The notes: a model not told the origin generated them from the sequence alone. A stretch of DNA of 12,101 bases from a bacterium (GCA_023246535.1 JAHFIF010000027.1:1-12101); one strand, 5' to 3'; counted from the first letter of the stretch, positions 1-7,867 are shown. Made by a program: numbers and translations.

Positions 1-630
1 AAAACCCGCCTTCATCATCGACTCGACCCGCTTATTGATCCGTTCAACCAATTCTTCGCGCGGCACCAGCAAACCAAGCTGCAGGCAGTCGAACAGCGGC
101 TCGCCCTTTTGCGTGGCATTGGAGAACTTTTCGCCGGAGACCATTACCACTTCCAACGCGCGAACGATCCGCCGCTTATTCTCCCCCGTCACCTTGGCGG
201 CTTCGGGATCGATCGAGGCGAGCAGCTTGTAAAGCTCGGGCGCGGTTTTCTTTTCCAATTCTTCGCGCATTTTGCTTTGCGGCGGAACTTTGGGGATAAG
301 CAAATTATCGACAACAGCCCAAACATAAAGCCCGGTGCCGCCGACCAAGATCGGCAGCTTGCCCTTTTTAATGACGGCACGGATGGCAGCGAGCGCCTTG
401 GTCTTGTAATCGGCCAAATTGAGCGTTTGATCCGGCCGGACGACGTCGATCAGGCGATGCGGAAAACTCGTGTCTTTGCCCGTGCCAATATCCATGCCCT
501 TATAGATGGTGCGCGAATCCGCAGCGATCAATTCGCCGTTATGTTCCTTAGCCAACGCAATGGCTAAATCCGTTTTTCCCGCTGCCGTCGGCCCGACGAT
601 CACCAGCAATTTTGGCTTGTTTTTTTGCAT
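1..630 (-). CDS. miaA: tRNA dimethylallyltransferase MiaA (3' end beyond window)
   Basis: Reads 210 codons from an ATG at 630-628 with no stop before the window edge, so the C-terminal part is missing. MiaA transfers a dimethylallyl group from DMAPP to N6 of A37 in tRNAs that read UNN codons. Visible marks are the P-loop GPTAAGKT (residues 13-20), the substrate-binding stretch around DSRTIYKGMDIGTGK (38-52), a PHRLID segment just after, and LVGGTGLY about residue 100. The region near residue 155 (GENKRRIVRALEV) matches the family's conserved Arg-rich helix. The form DSRTIYKGMDIGTGK, rather than the proteobacterial DSALIYKGMDIGTAK, resembles homologues in Patescibacteria. No Shine-Dalgarno site precedes the ATG. 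The gene is divergent from the 691-1164 gene, with 60 bases between start codons. Family assignment is firm. Confidence 0.95.
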   Translation of the reverse strand, partial: MQKNKPKLLVIVGPTAAGKTDLAIALAKEHNGELIAADSRTIYKGMDIGTGKDTSFPHRLIDVVRPDQTLNLADYKTKALAAIRAVIKKGKLPILVGGTGLYVWAVVDNLLIPKVPPQSKMREELEKKTAPELYKLLASIDPEAAKVTGENKRRIVRALEVVMVSGEKFSNATQKGEPLFDCLQLGLLVPREELVERINKRVESMMKAGF

Positions 631-635
631 AGATA

Positions 636-664
636 TTGACAAAAACGCATTTTTATGATATCAT
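636..664 (+). promoter_or_regulatory. Sigma70-like promoter of the 691-1164 gene
   Basis: The -35 box TTGACA (636-641) is a perfect consensus match. A 17-base spacer leads to the -10 box TATCAT (659-664, 5 of 6). Transcription would start near 671, leaving a leader of about 20 bases that lacks a Shine-Dalgarno site. The -10 lies inside the palindrome ATGATATCAT (655-664), so a minus-strand -10 for miaA could overlap it, though I see no good -35 for that direction. Confidence 0.75.
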
Positions 665-690
665 TATTCTATAACTTAACACCAATCTTT

Positions 691-1164
691 ATGAACCATT
701 CAGAAATGAACCCGGAATTGAGCCCGGAAGAAGTGCGCGCCAGAATTGACGCCACCGTCGAGCAGCTGAAGAACGACACCAACCCTGACGCACCCAAATC
801 CGATAAAGCCCAAGAAGCGGCGGCGCAATATGTCGCCGAAGAGGGTCCGGAGCTGGCCGAACGGATTGCGGCCGAGCACGCGGCTTTGCAAGAAGCGCGC
901 GACGCCGTTGGCGCCGAATACGCCAACGAGGTAAAGAACAAACTCGAATTGGCTTACGACGAAGCAATGACCGAGGTTCTGTTCAACGCCGGTTTGACGA
1001 TCAAATCGGAGCGCGGTCAAAAAATGGCCGCGGCCAAGGCCGAGACGATAAAGACTGTCATGGCCAAGATCGCTGCGGAGAAACCCTCTCAAGACAAGGT
1101 CGTGCCGACGCTGATGGAGCTCCTGCCAGAACTGGTTCCGGAATTCAAGGAAGCCGGCGCCTAA
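691..1164 (+). CDS. Small acidic, helix-rich protein of unknown function
   Basis: Encodes 157 residues from the ATG at 691. An in-frame ATG at 655 is rejected because it lies within the promoter -10 box; a third in-frame ATG (706) is possible. I do not recognise the family. The protein is rich in Glu, Ala and Lys, with almost no aromatic residues and no cysteine. Long stretches look alpha-helical and could form a coiled coil (about residues 10-130). There is no signal peptide or membrane segment, so it should be cytoplasmic. The C-terminus is amphipathic (LMELLPELVPEFKEAGA). It stands alone between its own strong promoter and a two-way terminator, so it is probably made as a single-gene transcript. 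Coding status is supported by the promoter, the terminator and codon-like composition. Confidence 0.8.
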   Translation: MNHSEMNPELSPEEVRARIDATVEQLKNDTNPDAPKSDKAQEAAAQYVAEEGPELAERIAAEHAALQEARDAVGAEYANEVKNKLELAYDEAMTEVLFNAGLTIKSERGQKMAAAKAETIKTVMAKIAAEKPSQDKVVPTLMELLPELVPEFKEAGA

Positions 1165-1176
1165 AAATCTGAAATT

Positions 1177-1212
1177 AAAAAACGAGCGTTCACCGAGAGG
1201 TGGCGCTCGTTT
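1177..1212. terminator. Bidirectional intrinsic terminator
   Basis: The arms AAACGAGCG (1180-1188) and CGCTCGTTT (1204-1212) pair fully, with an inner CACC/GGTG stem (1191-1194 with 1199-1202) around GAGA. Read on the minus strand, the stem is followed by a run of six T, ideal for ending the 1214-1549 gene. Read on the plus strand it ends in TTTGCT, adequate for the 691-1164 gene. The minus-strand gene stops only two bases before the stem. Confidence 0.85.
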
Positions 1213-1213
1213 G

Positions 1214-1549
1214 CTATGCGCGGATCGCGCGAAAGATCAGCGCAACGACGTCCTGCAATTCTCTTCGCCGCTCCTTGTCGGCGTTCAACGATCGAGAACC
1301 GAGGTTCACCTGCATCGCGCCGCCCAAGTAGCGGTCATCAACAATGTCGGTGGCCGAGGCCAAAAGCTGGCGATCTTCGGGGATGGCGACCGTCATTACC
1401 TCAGCCTCCCCGGCCACATAGACATCCTGCCCCAAAAGCGGTTCGATGATGCGGACCAACAAATCGATCTCCGCCTCGCTCAGATCGAGTGCCAGCCGTT
1501 TTCCGCCGGAGACGACAAGCTCTTTGGCGGCGATCTTGGAAACAAGCAT
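1214..1549 (-). CDS. Hypothetical protein, 111 residues
   Basis: ATG at 1549 with a good Shine-Dalgarno site, AAAGGAG (1562-1556), six bases upstream; stop TAG at 1214. No family recognised. The sequence is a soluble-looking alternation of beta and alpha segments: an N-terminal beta stretch (KELVVSGGKRLALDL), a helix with LSEAEIDLLVRIIEPLL (about 23-39), a second beta-rich part (DVYVAGEAEVMTVAIP), and a basic C-terminal helix (KERRRELQDVVALIFRAIRA). It has no cysteine, signal peptide or membrane segment. The gene is monocistronic: a terminator lies directly downstream, another upstream, and a candidate promoter with an operator-like palindrome precedes it. Its small size and that palindrome would fit a self-regulated protein, but I see no helix-turn-helix. 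Confidence 0.75.
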   Translation of the reverse strand: MLVSKIAAKELVVSGGKRLALDLSEAEIDLLVRIIEPLLGQDVYVAGEAEVMTVAIPEDRQLLASATDIVDDRYLGGAMQVNLGSRSLNADKERRRELQDVVALIFRAIRA

Positions 1550-1623
1550 GGCGTACTCCTTTCATGGTACAAGCGTTTTAACGACCGATCCGGCGTTGGC
1601 GACACATCCGTATCGCGCTTCCG

Positions 1624-1637
1624 AAACATTAATGTTT
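1624..1637. promoter_or_regulatory. Perfect 14-base palindrome, candidate operator
   Basis: AAACATTAATGTTT is a perfect palindrome. It covers five of the six bases of the candidate -10 box of the 1214-1549 gene (1638-1633) and runs on to about the expected transcription start, the classic position for a repressor site. No second copy was noticed in the window. Confidence 0.4.
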
Positions 1638-1661
1638 ACCACAAAACAGGCTCGGCGTCAA
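1633..1661 (-). promoter_or_regulatory. Candidate promoter of the 1214-1549 gene
   Basis: Minus strand: -35 TTGACG (1661-1656, 5 of 6), a 17-base spacer, then -10 TAAACA (1638-1633, 3 of 6), preceded by TGG, which makes an extended -10 (TGn). The start would lie near 1626, giving a leader of about 77 bases that contains the AAAGGAG site. The weak -10 lowers confidence. Confidence 0.45.
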
Positions 1662-1667
1662 GCCCGG

Positions 1668-1712
1668 AACGCAAAAAACCGTCCGAACTTCGGACGATTT
1701 TTTGCGTTTTTT
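1668..1712. terminator. Long bidirectional terminator hairpin
   Basis: An inner stem CGTCCGA/TCGGACG (1680-1686 with 1690-1696) is extended, after one C/A mismatch, by AACGCAAAAAA (1668-1678) pairing with TTTTTTGCGTT (1698-1708). T runs follow the core stem on both strands. Its main client is the minus-strand 1730-2872 gene, whose stop codon lies just upstream on that strand. Confidence 0.85.
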
Positions 1713-1729
1713 CTTAGTCAAACCAACCG

Positions 1730-2872
1730 TTATTTGATGTTGATCGTAATGTGGTTCGCCGCCGGCGCTTGGTTCACCCAGAAAGGCGAGAAGGAAACCG
1801 TGGCGTCGGCAATAGAGTCTTGGCTTTTAAAATACGCCTTGATCATGTTCGCGTCCAAACCGACCAGCCGCGACCGGTCGAGAATGGGACTGGCGGAAGT
1901 GACGACCGCCTGGCCGCTGAAAACCGCATCTAAGGTCGCCGTCCCGGTCGCCGTCGAGGCGTTCTGCACGGTGACTTCGGCCGTATTCACATCATTCGAA
2001 CCCAGTTCCATTTCCCCCGGCACATTCGCCCGCAAAGCGGCCGAGCCCAAATTCTGCAATTTGTCTTTGTCGTAATAAACGCCGGTCACGGTCAATTTGA
2101 GAAGCACGTCAAACGAGCCGACTGTATCCCCGGCTTTGGCCGAGACCGAGCGCGCATCCTCGTTCACAAAGACAGCCGATCCGGTAAAGCCGCGCCCGGC
2201 CGTTTGCGCCGCCAGTTCGTTGGTCGCCTTGGCCACCAGTTGGTCCTTAAGGTCGGAAACCGCCTTGTCGATATCGGTTTGCGCAACCGTGCTCACATTG
2301 CTCACGCCGCCGGTCATCGGTTTTTCGGAAAAAGCGTAAACGATCTTTTGCAGATCGGCGGAAAGCCCGGGGATCGTAAACGTGCTTGGACCGATCTCGC
2401 CGGCCGAGCCTTCTTGATCGGCATAAACCTCAACGTCCTTAAGCTCGCCGTTCGCGGGAATGTTCACGCCTTTTTTAAGACGGAACAAAACCCCGTCCTT
2501 GCTCATGAGGCGCGTCGTGGCCACCAGCGCCTGCGCCGTGGCGCGCTTGTTAACCAACAGAACCGTGCCGGTCGCCTTACCCTTGACCACGGCGCCGGTG
2601 CCGGCCGGACTGGCCGAACTCTGGCCGCTGACCGATTCGGCAACGACCATGCCCGGAACCGTTTCCGCGGTTTTGGTCTTGGTATCGACGGTAACTTTAA
2701 CCTCGGCGCGCACCGTGACCGGCTTGGGCACGATCGTGATGGTTGCGCGCGAAAGTGTTGCCGCTAGCACGACGCCCAACAGCACCAAGGTGAGGCCGAT
2801 GAACGTAAAAGCGATGCGTTTGTAAAGACGAACCGATGCCTGGCTGGCATTGGGAGGTTGATGTGTGGCCAT
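1730..2872 (-). CDS. Single-pass membrane protein, baseplate-J-like
   Basis: Encodes 380 residues from the ATG at 2872; an in-frame ATG at 2917 is rejected because the -10 box (2886-2881) lies between the two. A short basic N-terminus (about 1-19) is followed by one membrane span (about 20-40). The rest is predicted to lie outside: beta-rich, Thr/Val/Ala-rich and without cysteine. Residues about 101-170 (GTVLLVNKRATAQALVATTRL, then DGVLFRLKKGVNIPANG and IGPSTFTIPG) match the pattern I associate with the baseplate-J/gp47-like surface proteins common in Patescibacteria. No phage genes are nearby, so this is a cell-envelope protein rather than a prophage part. Its exact role is unknown; a surface or envelope-spanning role is inferred. 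It is transcribed alone, away from the divergent lipoprotein gene, and ends at the hairpin at 1668-1712. Confidence 0.75.
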   Translation of the reverse strand: MATHQPPNASQASVRLYKRIAFTFIGLTLVLLGVVLAATLSRATITIVPKPVTVRAEVKVTVDTKTKTAETVPGMVVAESVSGQSSASPAGTGAVVKGKATGTVLLVNKRATAQALVATTRLMSKDGVLFRLKKGVNIPANGELKDVEVYADQEGSAGEIGPSTFTIPGLSADLQKIVYAFSEKPMTGGVSNVSTVAQTDIDKAVSDLKDQLVAKATNELAAQTAGRGFTGSAVFVNEDARSVSAKAGDTVGSFDVLLKLTVTGVYYDKDKLQNLGSAALRANVPGEMELGSNDVNTAEVTVQNASTATGTATLDAVFSGQAVVTSASPILDRSRLVGLDANMIKAYFKSQDSIADATVSFSPFWVNQAPAANHITINIK

Positions 2873-2880
2873 AGTTATCC

Positions 2881-2909
2881 AGTATACATCAAAAATCGAC
2901 AACGATAAA
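2881..2909 (-). promoter_or_regulatory. Promoter of the baseplate-J-like gene, probably leaderless
   Basis: Minus strand: -10 TATACT (2886-2881, 5 of 6) with a weak -35 TTTATC (2909-2904) 17 bases upstream. Only eight bases (GGATAACT) separate the -10 from the ATG at 2872, so transcription would start at or next to the start codon. Confidence 0.5.
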
Positions 2910-2979
2910 CTGCGCACTTGACGTTATCATATACGGGAGTACACCTTAAGTAATATTGCCCCCTGACAATTCCACCGAC

Positions 2980-2985
2980 AGGAGA
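2980..2985 (+). promoter_or_regulatory. Shine-Dalgarno site of the lipoprotein gene
   Basis: AGGAGA lies six bases before the ATG at 2992. It fixes the start there rather than at the in-frame TTG at 2956, which would put 12 polar residues ahead of the signal peptide. Confidence 0.8.
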
Positions 2986-2991
2986 AACTCG

Positions 2992-4236
2992 ATGAAAACA
3001 AAAAATCCAAACGTCCGAATCGCCATTTTTTGCGCTATTTTCCCCGCCCTTGGCCTAGCCGCCTGCGGGACCGAGATCCATGACAAATACGACGCGCCGC
3101 CGGCGCCGCCGCGCAGCCCGGACGCAGCCGTCGTCTATGTCTATGTGACACCCGACGCCGCCCCGGCCAAGCCCTGCGCCTGCACCTGCGTCTGCGCGGA
3201 GAACGGCGTTTGCGGCTGCAACTGCGATTGCGGCCCAACGACGATCGTGACAACATCATCGCCCCAGACCGACGCCGCGCCAACTTTGCCTGACGCGCCG
3301 CTCGCCAAAAATGACGCCATGCCCGACCCTGTGCCCGGCAAAGACGCCACCCTCCCCGGTCTTGGCGATGCCAAACCCGAGCTTTTGCCGGCAGCCGAGG
3401 CGCCGGCAGCCATAAACGACGCCCGCCCAAACGACCCGATCATCGAACCGCCGCCAGCCGACGCCGCCGCCGGCAAGAATGACGCGGCGGCCGACACGCC
3501 ACCGGATATGCCCGACGCTTTCGCCTGCAAGACCCAGGTTTGCGCCTGCATGCCGCCGGCAGGAACCGATGCGGGGAAGGATCCGCTCTCGCTGATCGGA
3601 ACCAATCGCAAACTCGCCTACACGCCATTTTCCAGCACCGATTACGTCACCAGCCAGAACGGTTTTGGCATTTACAGCCCCAACTCGCCGACCGGCGACA
3701 TGCGGCTGACCGTCGGACTCAATGTCGGCCTGCCGCCGGCCTACGACATCAGCGTCAATTACGACTTCACGCCGTACAAGATGTTTTCCGGGATATGCAA
3801 CTGCGACTATCTTTTCTACAATTGGTTCTCGCTGCGCAGCGAATTCTTGGAAACGCAAAACCTGTGCGGAACAAACGGCATTGCCTTTGAGGTCAGCGGC
3901 AACATTGCCTCGCCCCGTCCGGAAGCCGCTTTGCGCTTTACCGTTTCCGACCTGGCGAACAGCAGCGTTGACGCCGGCGCATCCACCGACGAGCTCTGGT
4001 GGTACGACATCCCCCAGAGCAAAGTCACGGCCGACTGGCTGCGAATCGAGATCCCGTGGACGGCATTTTACCTGCCCGGGACCAGAATCAACGACCGCAA
4101 ACTTGATCCGACGCAAATTGCCGCTTTCGAAATCGCTTACCAGTACAATGTTTCGATCGATTGCACGTATGGTTGCACCGAGCAACTGATCAGGGGAAGC
4201 GGACATTTCGATATCCGCAACCTGACGACCTACTAA
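2992..4236 (+). CDS. Lipoprotein with 8-Cys cluster, Asp-Ala linker and beta-sandwich-like C-terminus
   Basis: Encodes 414 residues. The N-terminus has a basic start, a hydrophobic core (about 8-22) and a lipobox LAAC, so Cys25 should be lipidated and the protein anchored outside the membrane. Residues 62-80 hold eight cysteines as CxCxCxC-x5-CxCxCxC, a symmetrical, metallothionein-like pattern. A linker to about residue 195 is rich in Pro, Ala and Asp with about a dozen xDA units (PDA, NDA, KDA), ending with Cys179, 184 and 186. The C-terminal part (about 205-414) is beta-rich; its order of motifs (GIAFEVSGN, LRFTVSDL, WLRIEIPWTAF, LDPTQIAAFEIAYQY, GHFDIRNL) recalls CBM11/CIA30-type galactose-binding-like domains. 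It also contains Cys269, 271, 292, 391 and 395. Substrate and partners are unknown. It is the only plus-strand gene between 1164 and the window end, and is probably single-gene transcribed. Lipoprotein status is firm; the domain call is tentative. Confidence 0.85.
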   Translation: MKTKNPNVRIAIFCAIFPALGLAACGTEIHDKYDAPPAPPRSPDAAVVYVYVTPDAAPAKPCACTCVCAENGVCGCNCDCGPTTIVTTSSPQTDAAPTLPDAPLAKNDAMPDPVPGKDATLPGLGDAKPELLPAAEAPAAINDARPNDPIIEPPPADAAAGKNDAAADTPPDMPDAFACKTQVCACMPPAGTDAGKDPLSLIGTNRKLAYTPFSSTDYVTSQNGFGIYSPNSPTGDMRLTVGLNVGLPPAYDISVNYDFTPYKMFSGICNCDYLFYNWFSLRSEFLETQNLCGTNGIAFEVSGNIASPRPEAALRFTVSDLANSSVDAGASTDELWWYDIPQSKVTADWLRIEIPWTAFYLPGTRINDRKLDPTQIAAFEIAYQYNVSIDCTYGCTEQLIRGSGHFDIRNLTTY

Positions 4237-4248
4237 CCGCAAATGCCA

Positions 4249-4282
4249 AAGGCCGACGGAAGCAATTCCGCCGGCCTTCTTT
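4249..4282. terminator. Bidirectional terminator between lipoprotein gene and dnaE
   Basis: AAGGCCG-A-CGGAA (4249-4261) pairs with TTCCG-C-CGGCCTT (4266-4278) around a GCAA tetraloop, with one A/C mismatch. CTTTAAT follows on the plus strand and TTTGGC on the minus strand. It sits between two converging genes, 12 bases after one stop and about 10 from the other, and can serve both. Confidence 0.8.
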
Positions 4283-4292
4283 AATGTAAAAT

Positions 4293-7200
4293 TTATTTCA
4301 CGCTCCCCTCGCCCAAGACGCTTTCTATCTCCTGGCGCAAAAGCGTGCCGTCGGCGACCGAAAAAGCGGTGCGCACGCGGCGGACGCGACCGGATTCGAC
4401 ATACATCAGTTCGACCGGCGCGTTACCAGGACGCTTCTCAAGCAGCTCGCGCAACCGGTTCATGGCCGCGGGATCGACCGATGAAGAAACCTTGATAATG
4501 ACCGATGGAACGGGAATAGGCTGAGCGGGCGGCAAGGGATTGCTTTTAGCTTCGGCCGTTGCCGTTTTTTGCGCGGGCGGCGCGCTCTCAACAACCTTTT
4601 TTTCCTTGCGCGGCCAGCGGCGCCCGCCGAAACGGTCATCGTCAGCGCGCGCCATGCCCGGCCTAAAATCATTCCTGATGCGGGCGACCGTCTGTTCGCT
4701 GACCACTTCGGCGCGGTCGGCGATCACTTTGGGCGCGCCGTCCTTATTCGAGATCTTGCCCGCGATCACAATCAGCTTGTCTTCGACCCACATCGCGCTT
4801 CCCAACTTATAGACCGAAGGAAAAACGATGATCTCGGTCGAACCGGTCGTATCGGCAAGCTTCACGAAGGCCATGGTGTCGTTCTTTTTGGTCTGGATAT
4901 TTTTTACCGTCACAATGACGCCGCCGATGATGGCCTCGGCGCCTTCTTCTTTGGCCAGCGCGACGGAAAGCGGCATGATGTTTTCACCCAATTGCGGAAT
5001 CCACTGCTGCCACGGATGTTCGGAAACGTAAAGGCCAAGCAGCTCCTTTTCCCACGACAAACGGTCAGACTTGGCGGTCACGACCCCGGCCGGCAATTTG
5101 ATCGTGCCGCGCGCCAAAATAGCGCCGCCGAAGAGCGACGGCTGGTTGGAGTGCGCTTCTTTTTGCCCCTCGTGCGCGAAGGCGAGCATCGGCTCGATCA
5201 TGTCGAGCATGGCCTGGCGGTCGCCGAAGGCGTCCATGGCGCCGGTCTTGACCAAGCTTTCGATCGATTTGCGGTTGACCGATTTCAATTTAAGGCGCGT
5301 CAAAAAATCCTCGAGCGTGTTGAACGGGCCGTTGGCCTTGCGCTCGCTGATGATGTTTTCAACCGTGTCCGTTCCCAGGTTCTTGATCGCCAGCAATCCA
5401 AAGCGAATATGCGTGTCGTCGATGTAGGTAAAATCCTTGAACGACGAATTCACGTCCGGCGGCAGAACGCTGATCCCCATCCGGCCGCACTCGGCCACGG
5501 CCTCGGCGACCTTTTCCAGGTCGTCGGACTCGGCGGTCATGATCGCCGTCATGTATTCGGAAGGATAGTGCGCCTTAAGGTAGGCCGTGTGATAAGCGAC
5601 CACCGCGTAGGAAGCGGCATGCGCTTTGTTAAAGCCGTAGGCCGCGAACGGTTCGATCAAGTGCCACAGCTCGCCGGCCAGCTCTTCGCTGCCGCCGTGC
5701 GCCACGATCCCTTTCCAAAACTTCTCTTTCTGCTTGGCCATTTCCTCCGGGATCTTCTTGCCCATGGCTTTGCGGAATTTGTCCGCCTCTTCCCAGGAAT
5801 AGCCGGCCAAATGAATGGCGGTCAAAAGCACGTCGTCTTGGTAAGTGATGACGCCGTAGGATTGGTCGGTAATCTCCTTCATGCGCGGATCGGGATATTT
5901 GACGCGCGCCGGATTGTTCTTGCGGGCGATGTATTCCGGGATCATGTCGATCGGACCCGGACGGTAAAGCGCCACCATCGCTTGCAGGTCGAAAATGGCC
6001 GTCGGTTTCAGTTCTTTCAAATACTTGGTCATGCCTTCGCCCGAAAGCTGGAAGACGCCGAAGGTTTCCCCGCGGGCCAGCATCTCGAAAGTTTTGGCGT
6101 CGTCCAACGGCAGTTCAACGAGCTTGATATCGATGTTCTTGGTCAGCTTGATGAGCTTGATGGCGTTTCCCAAGATCGAAAGGTTGCGGATCCCGAGGAA
6201 GTCCATCTTAAGCGTTCCCGACGATTCGACCGCGTTCATGTCGTATTGGGTGATGATCTTGTCGCCGCCGCCGGATTCTTTCTGCAGCGGCGTAAAATCG
6301 GTGAGCGGGCTCGGCGCAATGACGACGCCGGCCGCATGGACCGAAGAATGGCGGACGCAGCCTTCAACCTTTTTTGCGAGATCGATGACGCGCTTGGCAT
6401 CCGGGTCGCGGTTAACCAGCTCGGCGAGCTCGGCGTTTTCCACCATCGCCCGGTCGATCGTCATGGCAAAACCTTGCGCGCCGGGCGGGATCAGCTTGGC
6501 CAAACGGTCGCCGAAAGCGTACGGCAAACCCAGGGCGCGCGTCACGTCGCGGACGGCGGCGCGCGCTTGCATCGTTCCAAAGGTGCAAATTTGCGCCACC
6601 TTGTCGGCGCCGTATTTGCCTTTGACGTATTCCAAAACTTCTTCGCGGCGATTGTCGGCAAAGTCCATGTCGATATCCGGCGGCGACGGGCGGGAAGGAT
6701 TAAGAAAGCGCTCGAACGGCAATTTGAAAAATAGCGGATTGACCTCGGAAATTCCGATCGAATACGAAACCAGCGAACCGGCGGCGCTGCCGCGGGTCGT
6801 GGAGACAATGCCCTGCCCCCGCGCCCAGTTGGTATAATCGGCGACGACCAAAAAATACGGGTCGTATCCTTTTTTGGAAATGATCCCCAGCTCATACTCA
6901 AGGCGCGCCACCACTTCCGGCGGCGCCTTGCCGCCGTATTTGGCGTCCAGCATGTCGTGCGACAATTGGGCCAAGTAATCTTTGGCGCTCATGCCGCCCG
7001 GCGGAATGTAATTCGGGAACACCCATTTGCCGAGGTCGAGTTCCAAATTGACCGTATCGGCGATCTGCCCGGTCATGGCGCAAGCGCCGGAATATTCGCG
7101 GAAATACTCTTCCATGAGCGCGCCGGCCGGAAAACTGACGTCTAACCCGCGCATGTCGAGACGCTTAGGATCATCAACGGTCTTGCCGGTTTGCACGCAA

Positions 7201-7867
7201 ACCAAAATGTCCTGCGCGTCGCTGTCCCCCGGTTCCAAGTAATGGCTGTCCTGGGTGGCGACGAGCGGGATTCCGAATTCCTCGGACAGTTTGAACAGTC
7301 CGCGGTTGACGATCTCCTGCTCGGAAACGGTCGGGTGGTGCTGGATCTCCAAATAAAAATCCTTGCCAAAATAGCTTTGATATTTCTTTATCAATTCGCG
7401 CGCGCGGATCGGCTCGTTGGCAAGGATCGCCTTGGGAATTTCGCCGTTCAAGCAGCCGGAGAGCGCGATGATCCCCTCGCCGAGTTCGGCCAGCAGCTCG
7501 TGGTCGGTGCGCGGCTTGTAATAAAACCCTTCAAGCGACGCGCGCGTGGCGAGCTTCATCAAGTTTCGGTAACCGGTGATGTTCTTGGCGATGAGCGTGA
7601 GGTGCGAGGTGTCGTTCTCGCCGCCGCGGCCGGATTTTTCAAAACGCGACTTGGGCGCCACATAGGCCTCCATGCCAATGAGCGGCTTGACCTCGTTTTT
7701 TTGCAGGCTTGGTAAAACTCGATGGCGCCGTACATGGCGCCGTGGTCGGTGATCGCCACCGCGTCCATGCCATGGAACTTGGCCTTTTTGACGAGCGGCC
7801 CGATCTGGGAGAGGCCGTCCAAAAGGCTGTAGTGGGTGTGGACGTGGAGGTGGACAAAACGGGACAT
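4293..7867 (-). CDS. dnaE: DNA polymerase III alpha subunit DnaE, with one-base frameshift
   Basis: Main replicative polymerase. From the ATG at 7867, 57 codons run to a seven-base A run (7702-7696 on this strand); one base is missing there, and the frame resumes to the TAA at 4293. Restoring an eighth A gives CKKNEVKPLIGMEAYVAP and a full-length protein of about 1191 residues (E. coli 1160). The PHP domain has HxH (8, 10), DH (41-42), Glu67, His89 and later EIQHH and DSHY, so its metal site looks intact. Polymerase aspartates lie in PDIDMDF (about 397-403) and KMDFLG (Asp556). QPSLF (909-913) fits the beta-clamp-binding motif, an OB fold starts about 977, and the C-terminus follows a Pro/Lys-rich linker. 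Unrepaired, the first frame ends at 7559 after about 102 residues. An essential gene with everything else conserved points to a sequencing or assembly error, or slippage, rather than decay. Confidence 0.95.
7696..7702 (-). other. Frameshift site in dnaE (A7 on the coding strand)
   Basis: Seven T on the plus strand. Upstream frame: TGC AAA AAA ACG; the downstream frame needs TGC AAA AAA AAC GAG. One extra A, or a -1 shift on the A run, joins the two halves exactly. It falls inside the PHP domain, between the DH motif and the MEAYVAP motif. Confidence 0.9.

Noticed and set aside
655..690. Upstream ATG for the 157-residue protein
   Set aside because: The ATG lies in the -10 box, so it would not be in the transcript.
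1730..2872. Prophage baseplate gene
   Set aside because: A single membrane span at the N-terminus and no phage neighbours point to an envelope protein; the likeness covers only part of the protein.
2873..2917. Upstream ATG for the baseplate-J-like protein
   Set aside because: The -10 box lies downstream of it, and the added 15 residues precede an already complete basic N-terminus.
3256..4242. Open frame of 328 codons on the minus strand
   Set aside because: Antisense to the lipoprotein gene, which has a Shine-Dalgarno site, lipobox and terminator. The antisense product resembles no family.
4569..6734. Open frame of 721 codons on the plus strand
   Set aside because: It is fully antisense to dnaE, is rich in Arg, His and Gly as shadow frames are in GC-rich DNA, and has no promoter or Shine-Dalgarno site.
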